DNA of 64,000 bases from Rhododendron vialii (taxonomy: Eukaryota; Streptophyta; Magnoliopsida; Ericales; Ericaceae), in assembly GCF_030253575.1 (NCBI RefSeq), contig NC_080569.1:11663001-11727000 (forward strand), read 5' to 3'. Both the position numbers and the translations under genes were made by a program. Below are positions 35,712-45,098 of the stretch, in pieces; the first letter of the stretch is position 1, and every line of letters starts with the position of its first letter. The notes under the pieces are model-generated. The model searched no databases. It had not been told where the DNA came from and saw only the letters and a list, made by a program, of their open reading frames with translations.

Positions 35712-36981
35712 TGCTTGACCGATTCCTAGACCTAAATTAATGGGTTGCCCCAAGCGTAGGGCAGAGACCGACGTAGCACAATATTCGGTAAGACCGGAGT
35801 CGAATCCACAAAGACGGACGATGATGTGTGCTGACTAAAAACTCGGGTTGTTACTAATTTAACGGGCTCTTAGATAGCCACCCTTTGTTGATTTGATTGA
35901 GATTAATTAATACTAACAGATAACTTGTTCAAATGATTAAAAAGAGAGGCACGGTCGTAGAGAATTCGGCGCTCGCTACCCAATCAGAATTCGCTCGCTT
36001 TTCAAAGTTCTAAAAAAAGGTTAAATTTAGGGAGAATTGGAAACTCCGAAGGATGCGAATCCTAAGGTTGCCAGTCCCGTACACAGCAGCAAACAGGTTT
36101 TGGTTCCCTGTTCCTGCTCACATGAGCCCAGGCAATGCTTTGGATTCGTCTAACGGACGTAGTTTTCACCAACTAAATTATTTAATTAAATTAATATACG
36201 GAATAGCTGCGAGACAAATCCCAATTGAGTTGCGGCGCGCCTTTACCCAGCGACCAAACCTCAGAAAAACTACTCACTCATTATTAAGCAATAAGGAAAA
36301 AAAACCTTAATTTGAAACATGCTTCTAAATATGGGATAGAAAATAAACAAAAGATCTAGGTTAAACAAGAACTAACAAATAACTTTTATAAAGAACATAA
36401 ATTAAAACGAATTATTGGAGTGCGAGTAATTAAACAAGACTTTAAATAACTTGATGAAAAGAAAAAAAACTCTGAAAGAAATTAAACAATATTCGAACCA
36501 AAGAATGGCAGCCCCGTCCGTCGTACGTTACTGTCGAACCAATTCCTAGATCGCCTCCTCCATTCTACTTCTCGGCAGCAGCCCTTGCAGCTTTTATAAG
36601 TTGCTGATATCATCCTGAAAACCCTTGTTTTCTTTTTCCTTTTATTTCCAGCCGACTAATAAACCCTCGTGGGCTGAAACAGGCTTAGGCCTAATACCTT
36701 TTATATGAGCCCACCAGTTAGTCAAATGCATTGGGCCCCACTCAATTTTGCAATTCAGTAGCCTTGTCGTGGACTAATTAAGTCCAGTGCTAATAAACTC
36801 TTGACCCGTATGGACTTGCTTCTTTAAACACCGTTTAATATTCTAACTTTGCGCGTTTTGTATCAAACCCTCCAATTACCTACAAAACAAAAATTTAGCA
36901 TTAAATTCCGTGTAACAATATTAAAAAAACTTAGCAAAGATAAATTAAGGAGCGCGTATGTGAACATTTACACGCCTATCA
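35712..36981. mobile_element. Solo LTR 1 inside the LINE, TSD TTGTC
   Basis: It starts TGCTTGACCGATTCC and ends CACGCCTATCA. It is flanked by TTGTC at 35,707-35,711 and 36,982-36,986. Joining the flanks through one TTGTC gives the LINE codons for DCIVLKER without a break. No primer-binding site or gag/pol sequence is present, so this is a single LTR left by recombination. The CCTATCA end is shared with the solo LTR at 58,419. Confidence 0.9.
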
Positions 36982-37488
36982 TTGTCCTTAAAGAAAGAAT
37001 TTTGGCTCGGATTCAAAGTTGGTCTCAGAAATTTTTATCCTATGGAGGAAGGGCCCAATTGATCCGGTCTGTGCTTTGTAGTATTCATACCTACTGGAGC
37101 TCTATCTTTATATTGCCTCAAAAAGTTATTATAGAGATTGAGGGAGTGCTGGGGGCTTTCTTATGGTCTGGTCTTGACATGAAGCATATGGGTGCTAAAG
37201 TCAGTTGGATGCATCTGTGTGTTCCAAAGAATAAAGGTGGGCTGGGGTTTAGGTTCCTTAAAGAATGGAATCAGGCTTCCAATATTAGGCACCTTTGGGC
37301 TTTGAGTTTTAAAGCTGATTCACTATGGGTAAAGTGGGTGCATATGTACATTCTGAAAGGGCATAGTCTCTGGGAAATTCCTATACCAAATGATGCATCA
37401 TGGGTAATAAGGAAGCTTCTCAAATTAAGGGATATTTGCCAAGGTTGGATCAGGTATTGCATTGGGGATGGAGAAGACACGTTTCTAT

Positions 37489-38477
37489 TGTGACGGCCCG
37501 ATTTTTTTTACATTACCTCAAAATAAATACATCTCTTAGAATTACAAATCCTCAAGATAAATATACATGGTGGGCCTATAAACCTCCAAAATACACATAT
37601 TTCTAAACAATCTCTAAAACTAATTACTCGAAATACTTCAACTCAGGTCCCCACTAACTTGCTTTGCACCTGAAAAATATAAAACACCCGGGTAGTATAT
37701 GCAATACGAGGACAATAACATGGCTACCAATAAGAATATGCTCAATAAACGAGGATAACAAATCAAGTAGGATCATTTTGAACGCTTTTCATTTGTAGCC
37801 CCATACCCGGCTCATTTCGATAACATGCCAAGCACCACCTAGGTCAAACTCTGTATTGGGCACATGGGCCCTATAAACATACTGGACTCCCCGTGGGGCA
37901 GTCCATCGTACATATTTCATAACTCTATGACCCAATGGGTTTAAACATGTACCAATCTGTTCCATGGCTTTCAGCCAAATACTTTCTCTGTCACGAAACA
38001 AAAAAAGACAATAACTGAATCAACAAGCTTAGACATCAAATGAGTACAAATATGAGAGAATCAAAGAATACTCTTTGCAAAGAGGTTTAGTTAGGAATGT
38101 ATTGCACACTACCCGGTACCTCAAATTATGCCTGAATATCACCTCGCTGTGGAATTTCTCACAACAGCTACTGTGAAGAACTTGCCATGCTACAAAACCT
38201 ACTGCCCCTCACGTTTTCGTATTTCTCCAAAGCATTATGGATTATTCATACAAATAACCCTATTTAAACCAAAGTCTAGTGAGCTACTCTTTTTTGAATA
38301 CCATGTGTACAACCATAAGATGACTAGGTTCACATTTTGCTTATCAAAACCTTTCTAGCCTACACGTTGCAACACACATGCACTACTAGTTTTCAATTTT
38401 AACTTTATCTTCTCACTGAAAATATCAATATAATTATCTCACTCCAATAAAAATACTATATTTTTAGGGTTGTTACA
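37489..38477. mobile_element. Solo LTR 2 inside the LINE, TSD TCTAT
   Basis: It starts TGTGACGGCCCGATTTTTTT and ends AGGGTTGTTACA. It is flanked by TCTAT at 37,484-37,488 and 38,478-38,482. The TGTxACxxCCC / GGGTTGTTACA ends are common in plant Ty3/gypsy LTRs. Removal restores GDGEDTFLWIDNWHP of the LINE frame. Confidence 0.9.
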
Positions 38478-39107
38478 TCTATGGATTGATAATTGGCACC
38501 CCCTTGGAGCTTTGTACAAGCAGTTTGGGGATTCCATTGTTACAAATAGGGGCAGGGCTTTGAGGGCTAAAGTATTCTCCATTATTGTTCAGGGGAATTG
38601 GCGATGGCCAAGACAGAGGAGTCGAGTTATGATGGAGGTTATGCGTCACACTCCTGCAAATTTTCTTCCTCGTCCATTGACTAAGGATAGAGTAGTATGG
38701 ACTCTTTTTCCAGATGGCTGTTACTCTGTCAAGACAGCATGGGAGGCCTGCAGACATAGGTGTTCTTTTAAACACTGGCATTTGTTAGTATGGTTTAGCC
38801 AGAATGTGCCTCGATGGAGCTTTATTCTTTGGCTTGCAATTTTGGAGCGTCTTTCCACCAAGGATAAAATAGCTAAATGGGGGATATCCATTAATCCAGT
38901 ATGTGTGTTGTGTACGGCTTATGAAGAGTCTCATGCCCATTTGTTTTTTGAATGCCAATTTTCTACAATGATCTGAAGCCGTGTTTTGCGTAAAAATAAT
39001 ATTTCCAGAGGGCCTCTTTCTTTGCATCAGGAGCTTATTTGGGCTAGTGTAGGGAGGTAATCAACAGGTCCAGAGAGGGTCCGAACACGTTGTGAAGGAA
39101 AGTTATC

Positions 39108-39963
39108 GCGCTATGGACCAGTGACATGAGAAGTCATTGGTCCAGAAAAGTTGTACGAGTCTTGGTTCAGTAAGCATGAGAAGTTATTGGACCAAATAAA
39201 AGGAAAGTGACATGTGAAGCCACTATGCAAGTAATTTGTTCGGCAATGAAAAAGTCGAACAGGAGGAGAGCTCCTAAAAAGGCAATGGTCCAAAAAATTG
39301 ATAAATGACCAGTTACATGTGAAGTAACTGGTCCAAGCCGTTTGTTCGGCCATGAGATGGCCGAACGAACAAGGAGAGGAATCCAATCAGATGTTGAAAT
39401 AAAGGGAACACTTTGGAAGGGTCCAGAAACAGTCGTAATCTGTTAAAAAGTGAGATCCCGAGAAATATAGGATCTAGAAAAGATACCCAACGGGAATGGA
39501 AAGTTCGGCTTGTTATGGAAAAGAGTCCTACAAGGATTAAGGTAAAAGAACTGATAAGGGAACGAGAATCCAAGATATCCAGGATTTCCTATACGAGTTA
39601 GGAAACCTAGGGCAACATGGATGCTTGGGCAGGAAGCATCCGTGAATCTATAAATATAAAGGTAAGCCTAGAGGTGAAAGGTACGCTACATTGCACTCAT
39701 ACGTGATTTCCTATTGATATTTAAGGTTCATTACCAGTACGTGATACTAACTAAGGCATCGGAGGGCCTTTGCCACGAGAAGCAAAGGTGCGCTCACTCC
39801 TTGTTTGTTTTGCAAATCAAGGGTTCCGACTACAAATTAGGGTTACGGTCAAGAGGCATGAGAAGCCGATACATTCTGCAGTGCTGATTATAGCGCTTCT
39901 AGAATTTGTCCACCTACAGCTAGTGCTCAAAGGAAAGGTAAAAGTTTTTGTAGTACTGTATAC
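39108..39963. mobile_element. LTR-like insertion 3 inside the LINE, 8-bp direct repeat
   Basis: AAGTTATC occurs at 39,100-39,107 and 39,964-39,971. Joining the flanks through one copy restores the LINE reading KLSLVATSYFLWGEH. The inside looks like a gypsy LTR promoter and R/U5: TATAAATATAAAGG at about 39,648-39,661, then CTAACTAAGGCATCGGAGGG at about 39,747-39,766. The ends are not TG...CA and the repeat is longer than usual for an LTR element, so boundaries may be eroded or the element may be of another class. Confidence 0.6.
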
Positions 39964-40324
39964 AAGTTATCTTTAGTAGCTACTTCTTATTTCTTGTGGG
40001 GGGAGCATAACATGTGGATATTTCAGAACAAGTGCAGGGATGTAGATGACCTAGCTGCAGCGATTCTTGATGCGATTAGAGCCAAGCTTTGTTCTTTCAA
40101 TTCTGTAAAGTTTTCTTGCCTTAATAGGAAAATTTGTGATGATTGGTTACTTAGCTCTAGAGTTTTTAGGATAAATAATGGCTGACTTGTATAGTCTTGT
40201 TGCTCATCGTAATGTTGTTTAGGGGGATGCCACATTGTTTTTTGTAGTTGCCGTGTTTTTTGGTGAAATGAAATTACTTACCAAAAAAAAAATTCGCCTC
40301 TCGGGCAATAGTAATCCTTTAATC

Positions 40325-40578
40325 GATACAGGCAGTAGTGCAAGGTTATCTATAAACGGTTTCTTAAAACAAAGATTTAATTACTCCATCTGTTCCAGAT
40401 ATATGTCCATTTTAAGGATTATAAAACATTTAGGTGACACAAATATTATTACTTCTTTTGAATTGTAACTTTTCAACAATGCCCTTCAATTATTACTCAT
40501 TTTGTCATTTTGTTTTGACAACTTCATTAGTAAGAGAAAAGGAAAAATTAAAAATCAATTATTTTGCTTCCTGGAATG
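40325..40578. other. Short intergenic stretch after the LINE
   Basis: AT-rich, no gene recognised. It probably represents the pre-insertion locus that continues from 31,407. Confidence 0.5.
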
Positions 40579-40758
40579 GGATCCGGATCCTCCGTGAGGA
40601 TTGTCCCTGTAAGGATCTTGTGAGGCTTTTGTTGTGGAGTTGACAACAAACCAAAAGAAAAGATCTAATGATTCACAACAACATTCCTTGTTTTGTAAAC
40701 AAAACTACGTTGTTTTAGGGGACAAGAAACTAACGGTCCTCATAGAGGATCCGAATCC
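40579..40758. mobile_element. 180-bp MITE, deletion derivative of the 49.3-kb element
   Basis: The inverted ends are GGATCCGGATCCTCCGTGAGG and the complement of TCCTCATAGAGGATCCGAATCC. Its body (TTGTTGTGGAGTTGACAACA, AAAGATCTAATGATTCACAA, TTTTAGGGGACAAGAAACTA) matches, in order, the long inverted arm at 49,311-49,477 and the complement of 52,300-52,471. It is therefore one arm of the larger element closed by a short right end. Confidence 0.85.
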
Positions 40759-41636
40759 GAAGGGAGGATGGGAAATGTGAGACAAAATCCCACATTTTAA
40801 GAAAAGCAAATTTTGTACTCTTAAAAGTATTATATCTATATATCTGTATATATGTATTTATAGGATTTGGTTTTAAGATAAATTGTAGTAATAGATTTAG
40901 GATTTAATTATAATAACAACAATTAATTAAATAAAATAATGATTGAGTAAAAAGAAATTATATTTAAACATTAAATTTTAATAACAAACATTAGGATCGT
41001 TACGTGTTTAGGGTTTTCTAGATTTAATTAGTTTAATCCAATTAGCTTTTTCTAGGGTTTTAGTTAATTAATCAACAAGTTTAGTTAAAATTATTTTATT
41101 TGAGAAAAAAAATTGAGTTGAAAATCCGGATTGTTACAAAAGAAAACGTAATTTATCCCAGTCAATTTATTACTAAACCACAACATGGCACTGCAGCTGC
41201 ATACTACCTTCTGAATGTTGCTCCTTGTCCACTGAGCATTTGGTACCATGAATTATGTTTGTTTGTTTTTTTTTTTTTTTTTTTATAACTCGGGTGTTCG
41301 GGCCAGCTTATACGTACCACGATTAATTCTAAGGGGCCAATTCTATTGTTCACTTGCGGGGTTCCAATTAAAGTCAAAGCAAACTCCTAAATCTCATACC
41401 TTGACCACTAGACCAACCTTTTAGGGTTACCTTGAATTACGTTTCCTCGAGTTCTTTTGTTCTTTCTCTCTTGGGTTTTTCCGCAAAGAGGTTTTACTTT
41501 GGTCTTCAATTTGTTCCTTGAACTCCCCATTCATGGGCCCTAGGAATCACACATAATAGGGGTATACTTGAATTCCGTCATATCATGTCAACCTAATTTT
41601 GCCCCTCGGATCAAATTAATATTTTGCTCCACCAAT
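40759..41636. other. Intergenic region, no gene
   Basis: Very AT-rich up to 41,140, then a T run at 41,263-41,284. It ends at the target duplication of the short LINE. No coding feature is recognised. Confidence 0.5.
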
Positions 41637-41650
41637 GTGCTCTACTCTTA

Positions 41651-42274
41651 GCTACTAGATCAGTGCTTCTTCATAGACATCTGATCCAAGAGGGCCAATC
41701 GACTCTTTACCCTCTCTGTGGTTTGCAAGCAGAGACACCACAACATCTATTCTTACATTGCCCCTTTTCTTGGGATGTTTGGTCGATGATTCTGGACTGG
41801 TGGCATGTTAATTGGGTGTGCCCTGCATCTTTATTAGATCTTTTTACCTGGTGGTGTGATAGAGGATTCAGAAACTTGGAGAAGTATTTATGGGAAACAA
41901 CATTCTTTGCTACTCTTTGGTCTTTATGGCTAGTGAGAAATGACTTTGTCTTCAACAATGCATCATGGAGAGTGGAGAATGTTGGGGAGCTGATCAAAAC
42001 CAGAGTAGCTATGTGGATTAAGTCGAAGTTTGATTTAAAGGTGCATATTGTGGATGAGTTTAAGGTCTTCCTAAATGGAACAAGAAAGGTGAAAGTGTAA
42101 CTGATTTTTTTGTGAGGAGTGGCTCAGTCCAACCTTCTGTTGGACGGGCATTGGTTCTTTTGTCCTTTCCTTTTCTCATTGTATCCTGAACGCTTAAACA
42201 TTATAGTGTTTCCCTCGATGTACCCCTTTCGAGTTTATAAAAAGTTTCTTTTGCCGAGGAAAAAAAACAAAAAA
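41651..42274 (+). mobile_element. 5'-truncated LINE, 14-bp target duplication
   Basis: GTGCTCTACTCTTA flanks it at 41,637-41,650 and 42,275-42,288. The body encodes the end of an L1 ORF2: a zf-RVT motif (CGLQAETPQHLFLHCPFSWDVW) followed by LWLVRNDFVFNNASW, with a stop at 42,100. A 3' UTR and an A-rich tail (about 42,260-42,274) follow. It is a 624-bp dead-on-arrival copy, diverged from the large LINE. Confidence 0.93.
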
Positions 42275-42463
42275 GTGCTCTACTCTTAATCATTTTTGGA
42301 GATAAATTGTCATCAATCCTCTTTCAACGTTCTTTGAACTTGAATTTACCCGTCGTTACTGGTTAGAATAGTACACTTATCTCAAACCCAATGCCCCTTT
42401 AATTTTTTGTTTTTGTCGTGCACGTAAAGTAAGAAAAGGTAACCAAATAAGCGAATGTTTGAC

Positions 42464-42468
42464 GGTAA
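42464..42468. repeat. TSD GGTAA of the copia element (second copy 45,094-45,098)
   Basis: GGTAA borders both outer ends of the LTR pair exactly, as expected for integrase-mediated insertion. Confidence 0.92.
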
Positions 42469-42987
42469 TGTTGGGATGGTTCAAATCCCAGATTAATTAA
42501 AAGTCTTGCACATGGTTTTTTGTCTCTGGAACCGAAGTGATGCTGGTGTTGGCTGATTTCCTTCATTGCCGTGTGACCTTCCAACTTCCTTGATGGGAAC
42601 ATGTAATATGTTATTAATGCAAGGGTTAATTGGTTGGTGGTTAACTGATTATATAATGGCATGAGAAGTGTTTTTCGGTAACTGAGAGGAAAAGAAAAAC
42701 AGTATGTGCAAGTGTAAGTCAAGTCTTGTACTTGGTGTGAGAGTGGGTTCTTAGTGAGAGTGGGTGTATAAGGGGTTGGGTTTGGGTTTTTAAACTCAGG
42801 TGTTCTCTTGTACTAATTCTCTCATAGTGAAGAACGGGATCCTCTCTGTGGAGTAGGCGTGTTTTGCCGAACCACGTAATTCATGCGTGTCTCTCTCTAT
42901 TTTACTTTTCATCGTACTTCCATTGGTTGTGATTGTGGTTGTGTTTCGAATCTCGGTTCTTGGGTGCTTCCGCGTTTAATCCCAACA
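42469..42987 (+). repeat. 5' LTR of the copia element
   Basis: It begins TGTTGGGATGGTTC and ends TTTAATCCCAACA. It is nearly identical to 44,575-45,093. Confidence 0.95.
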
Positions 42988-42989
42988 AG

Positions 42990-43002
42990 TGGTATCAGAG
43001 CC
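42990..43002 (+). promoter_or_regulatory. Primer-binding site (tRNA-iMet type)
   Basis: TGGTATCAGAGCC sits two bases after the 5' LTR, the standard position and sequence for plant copia elements. Confidence 0.9.
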
Positions 43003-43051
43003 GGCTTGGTTCTTGACCGGTGTTTGAGATTCGGGTTCCGTTACATCCACA

Positions 43052-44422
43052 ATGAAGGCAACGATCAACTCTCAGTTTTCTCTTGAGCAGTTTAATGGAA
43101 GCGGCAGTTTCACTCTATGGCAAAGGAGGGTGAAGGATATCCTTGTTCAACAAGGTTTGGCTAGGGTGTTGAAGGGAAAGGATGCGAAGCCGGAAATGAT
43201 GAAAGATGATGATTGGGAGGAGTTGGAGTCGAAGTGTGTAAGCACTATTCGACTTTGTACTGATAATATTATTAACCATGTCATGGATGAGGATTCGGCA
43301 TCGGCCTTGTGGGAGAAGTTGGAAAAGCTCTACCTTGCGAAGAGCTTGACCAATAAGTTGCATCTGAAGCGGCAGTTGTACAAGCTGAAGATGGAGGAAG
43401 GCGGGAATCTCATGGAGCACATGAACGTGTTCAATGGTTATTTGGATCAGCTTCGAAAAATTGATGCAAAGATAGAAGAGGAAGACAAGGCCCTTTTGCT
43501 TCTTACTTCACTTCCAACTTCCTATGATACTTTGGTGACGACTCTCTTGTATGGGAAAGATACAGTGAGTTTGGAGCAGGTGCAGTCAGCGTTGGTTTCT
43601 CATTTTACTCAGAAAAAATCAAGTTCTGAGGGTGGAGAAAATTCGGCAATTGCGGTTCAAAGTGAGAATCGGGGAAGGACATCTGATGGTAGATCCGGAG
43701 GGAACAACAGGTCCGGGTCTAGTTCCAGAGGAAATGGTGTACAATGCTACAATTGCAAAGAATTTAGCCATGTGAAGCGCGATTGTCCTTTGCGGAAGAA
43801 CAAAGGGAAGAAATTTGGTGATGCTTCGAGTGGTAGTTCTTTGGTGGTAGCAGATGATGGAGATCTTCTCACAATCTCCGAAGGTATAAACACTTCTTCT
43901 CGTGATGAGTGGATTTTAGATTCGGGTTGCACTATGCATGTTTGCTCCAAGAAAGAATTTTTTGATACATTCCAAGAAAATATTGGTGGGTCGCTGTTTT
44001 TAGGCGATGGAACTCCATGTGAAATTCGAGGTTTTGGGAATGTAAAGATAAAAATGTCTGATGGAGCGGTTCGTACTTTGGGTGGTGTGGCTTATGTCCC
44101 GAAGTTACGAAGGAATCTAATTTCACTTAGCCGGATGGATTCCATTGGGTGCAAGTATTTTGCTGGAGGTGGAGCCATGAAAATCACACGCGGCGGTAAG
44201 ATTCTAACGAAAGGAGAGAAGTGCAAAGGGTTGTATCGGTTGATTGGCAAAACTGTTTACTCGACGAAGGTTTGGAAACGGTGTGCACAAGGAAATGGGT
44301 ACCAAAGGTGTGAGTCTTTTGCGGTGAAGACAAAGTTATGTTTCCAAGTTGCCAATGTTTGTGAGAGTGAAAATCCTGTTGGTGGAGAGGACGGGTCGAG
44401 GTCCTACTCTCGTGTCAATTAA
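43052..44422 (+). CDS. Copia gag-protease polyprotein, 456 aa, no pol
   Basis: The N-terminal ~200 residues are copia gag (UBN2 type): FNGSGSFTLWQRRVKDILVQ, ALWEKLEKLYLAKSLTNKLHL and LLLLTSLPTSYDTL. After a Ser/Gly/Arg-rich linker comes a CCHC knuckle, C232-YN-C235-KEFS-H240-VKRD-C245. The retropepsin begins WILDSGCTMHVC with the catalytic DSG at 290-292. The frame then ends at 44,422 shortly after the protease, in a GAG-pre-integrase-like stretch (KCKGLYRLIGKTV), with the rest of pol missing. The frame is fully open, consistent with recent mobility by trans-complementation. Start: first Met after the primer site, at the usual copia gag N-terminus. Confidence 0.9.
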   Translation: MKATINSQFSLEQFNGSGSFTLWQRRVKDILVQQGLARVLKGKDAKPEMMKDDDWEELESKCVSTIRLCTDNIINHVMDEDSASALWEKLEKLYLAKSLTNKLHLKRQLYKLKMEEGGNLMEHMNVFNGYLDQLRKIDAKIEEEDKALLLLTSLPTSYDTLVTTLLYGKDTVSLEQVQSALVSHFTQKKSSSEGGENSAIAVQSENRGRTSDGRSGGNNRSGSSSRGNGVQCYNCKEFSHVKRDCPLRKNKGKKFGDASSGSSLVVADDGDLLTISEGINTSSRDEWILDSGCTMHVCSKKEFFDTFQENIGGSLFLGDGTPCEIRGFGNVKIKMSDGAVRTLGGVAYVPKLRRNLISLSRMDSIGCKYFAGGGAMKITRGGKILTKGEKCKGLYRLIGKTVYSTKVWKRCAQGNGYQRCESFAVKTKLCFQVANVCESENPVGGEDGSRSYSRVN

Positions 44423-44574
44423 TGATTATTGGCACGGGGCGGCTACACACATGTATTGGCCGTGTGGTTTGAATCAAATTATTGGACCTTAATTTGATTC
44501 GGGATGTGTAGCTGCTGTTTTCAAGGCTTGGTGGTGGCGCGGTGATGCGTGGAATTTTCACCAAGGTGGAGATT

Positions 44575-45093
44575 TGTTGGGATGGTTCAAATCCCAGATT
44601 AATTAAAAGTCTTGCACATGGTTTTTTGTCTCTGGAACCGAAGTGATGCTGGTGTTGGCTGATTTCCTTCATTGCCGTGTGACCTTCCAACTTCCTTGAT
44701 GGGAACATGTAATATGTTATTAATGCAAGGGTTAATTGGTTGGTGGTTAACTGATTATATTATGGCATGAGAAGTGTTTTTCGGTAACTGAGAGGAAAAG
44801 AAAAACAGTGTGTGCAAGTGTAAGTCAAGTCTTGTACTTGGTGTGAGAGTGGGTTCTTAGTCAGAGTGGGTGTATAAGGGGTTGGGTTTGGGTTTTTAAA
44901 CTCGGGTGTTCTCTTGTACTAATTCTCTCATAGTGAAGAACGGGATCCTCTCCGTGGAGTAGGCGTGTTTTGCCGAACCACGTAATTCATGCGTGTCTCT
45001 CTCTATTTTACTTTTCATCGTACTTCCATTGGTTGTGATTGTGGTTGTGTTTCGAATCTCGGTTCTTGGGTGCTTCCGCGTTTAATCCCAACA
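44575..45093 (+). repeat. 3' LTR of the copia element
   Basis: Same length and ends as the 5' LTR, with about five substitutions. Confidence 0.95.
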
Positions 45094-45098
45094 GGTAA

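Larger units (their letters stand above)
33380..40184 (+). pseudogene. LINE ORF2 (endonuclease-reverse transcriptase), broken and interrupted
   Basis: The AP-endonuclease starts SWNIRDINNPLKQKEV near 33,395, keeps LCGVLESK and GISDHCSL, but has MGNFSV where GDFN is expected, losing a catalytic Asp. Stops occur at 34,324-34,326 and after GSDGFFSSFF (34,792). The reverse transcriptase has DYRPIACCNVVNKVITK, AFIKGRSI, RGLRQGDPISPYLF and an intact FADD box (MFADDLIVF, about 35,453). The frame shifts near 35,575. After the first solo LTR it continues with ILARIQSWSQKFLSYGGRAQ, after the second with WIDNWHPLG and a zf-RVT domain (38,470-38,976), and after the third with SYFLWGEHNMWIFQNK to a stop at 40,185. 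The order and motifs are those of plant L1 elements. Confidence 0.88.
31426..40306 (+). mobile_element. Full-length but inactive L1-type LINE with three nested insertions
   Basis: The element runs from a 5' UTR (31,426-31,702) through ORF1, ORF2 and a short 3' UTR to an A10 tail (40,283-40,292), between identical 18-bp duplications. Fourteen extra bases (TTCGCCTCTCGGGC) lie between the tail and the right duplication. Three later insertions split ORF2: a 1,270-bp solo LTR (35,712-36,981), a 989-bp solo LTR (37,489-38,477) and an 856-bp LTR-like piece (39,108-39,963). Each leaves a direct repeat, and removing it with one repeat restores the ORF2 reading frame. Without them the LINE is about 5.75 kb, close to a full-length plant L1. 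Confidence 0.92.
42469..45093 (+). mobile_element. Young copia-type LTR retrotransposon carrying only gag and protease
   Basis: Two 519-bp LTRs (42,469-42,987 and 44,575-45,093; TGTTGGGATGG...TAATCCCAACA) differ at only about five positions by eye, so the insertion is recent. A primer site TGGTATCAGAGCC (42,990-43,002) matches the usual initiator-Met tRNA site. A purine-rich tract (AAGGTGGAGAT) precedes the 3' LTR. The interior is just 1.6 kb and has no integrase, reverse transcriptase or RNase H. It must rely on another element for these. The LTR family is also seen at 55,657. Confidence 0.95.

Noticed and set aside
36849..38976. Separate genes for ORFs at 36,849-37,493 and 38,470-38,976
   Set aside because: Both are pieces of one LINE ORF2 separated by a solo LTR; the flanking TCTAT repeat and frame continuity show this.
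42990..43003. tRNA-like TGGTATCAGAGCC, also at 47,249 and 59,787
   Set aside because: No cloverleaf can be built; these are retrotransposon primer-binding sites next to LTR ends.
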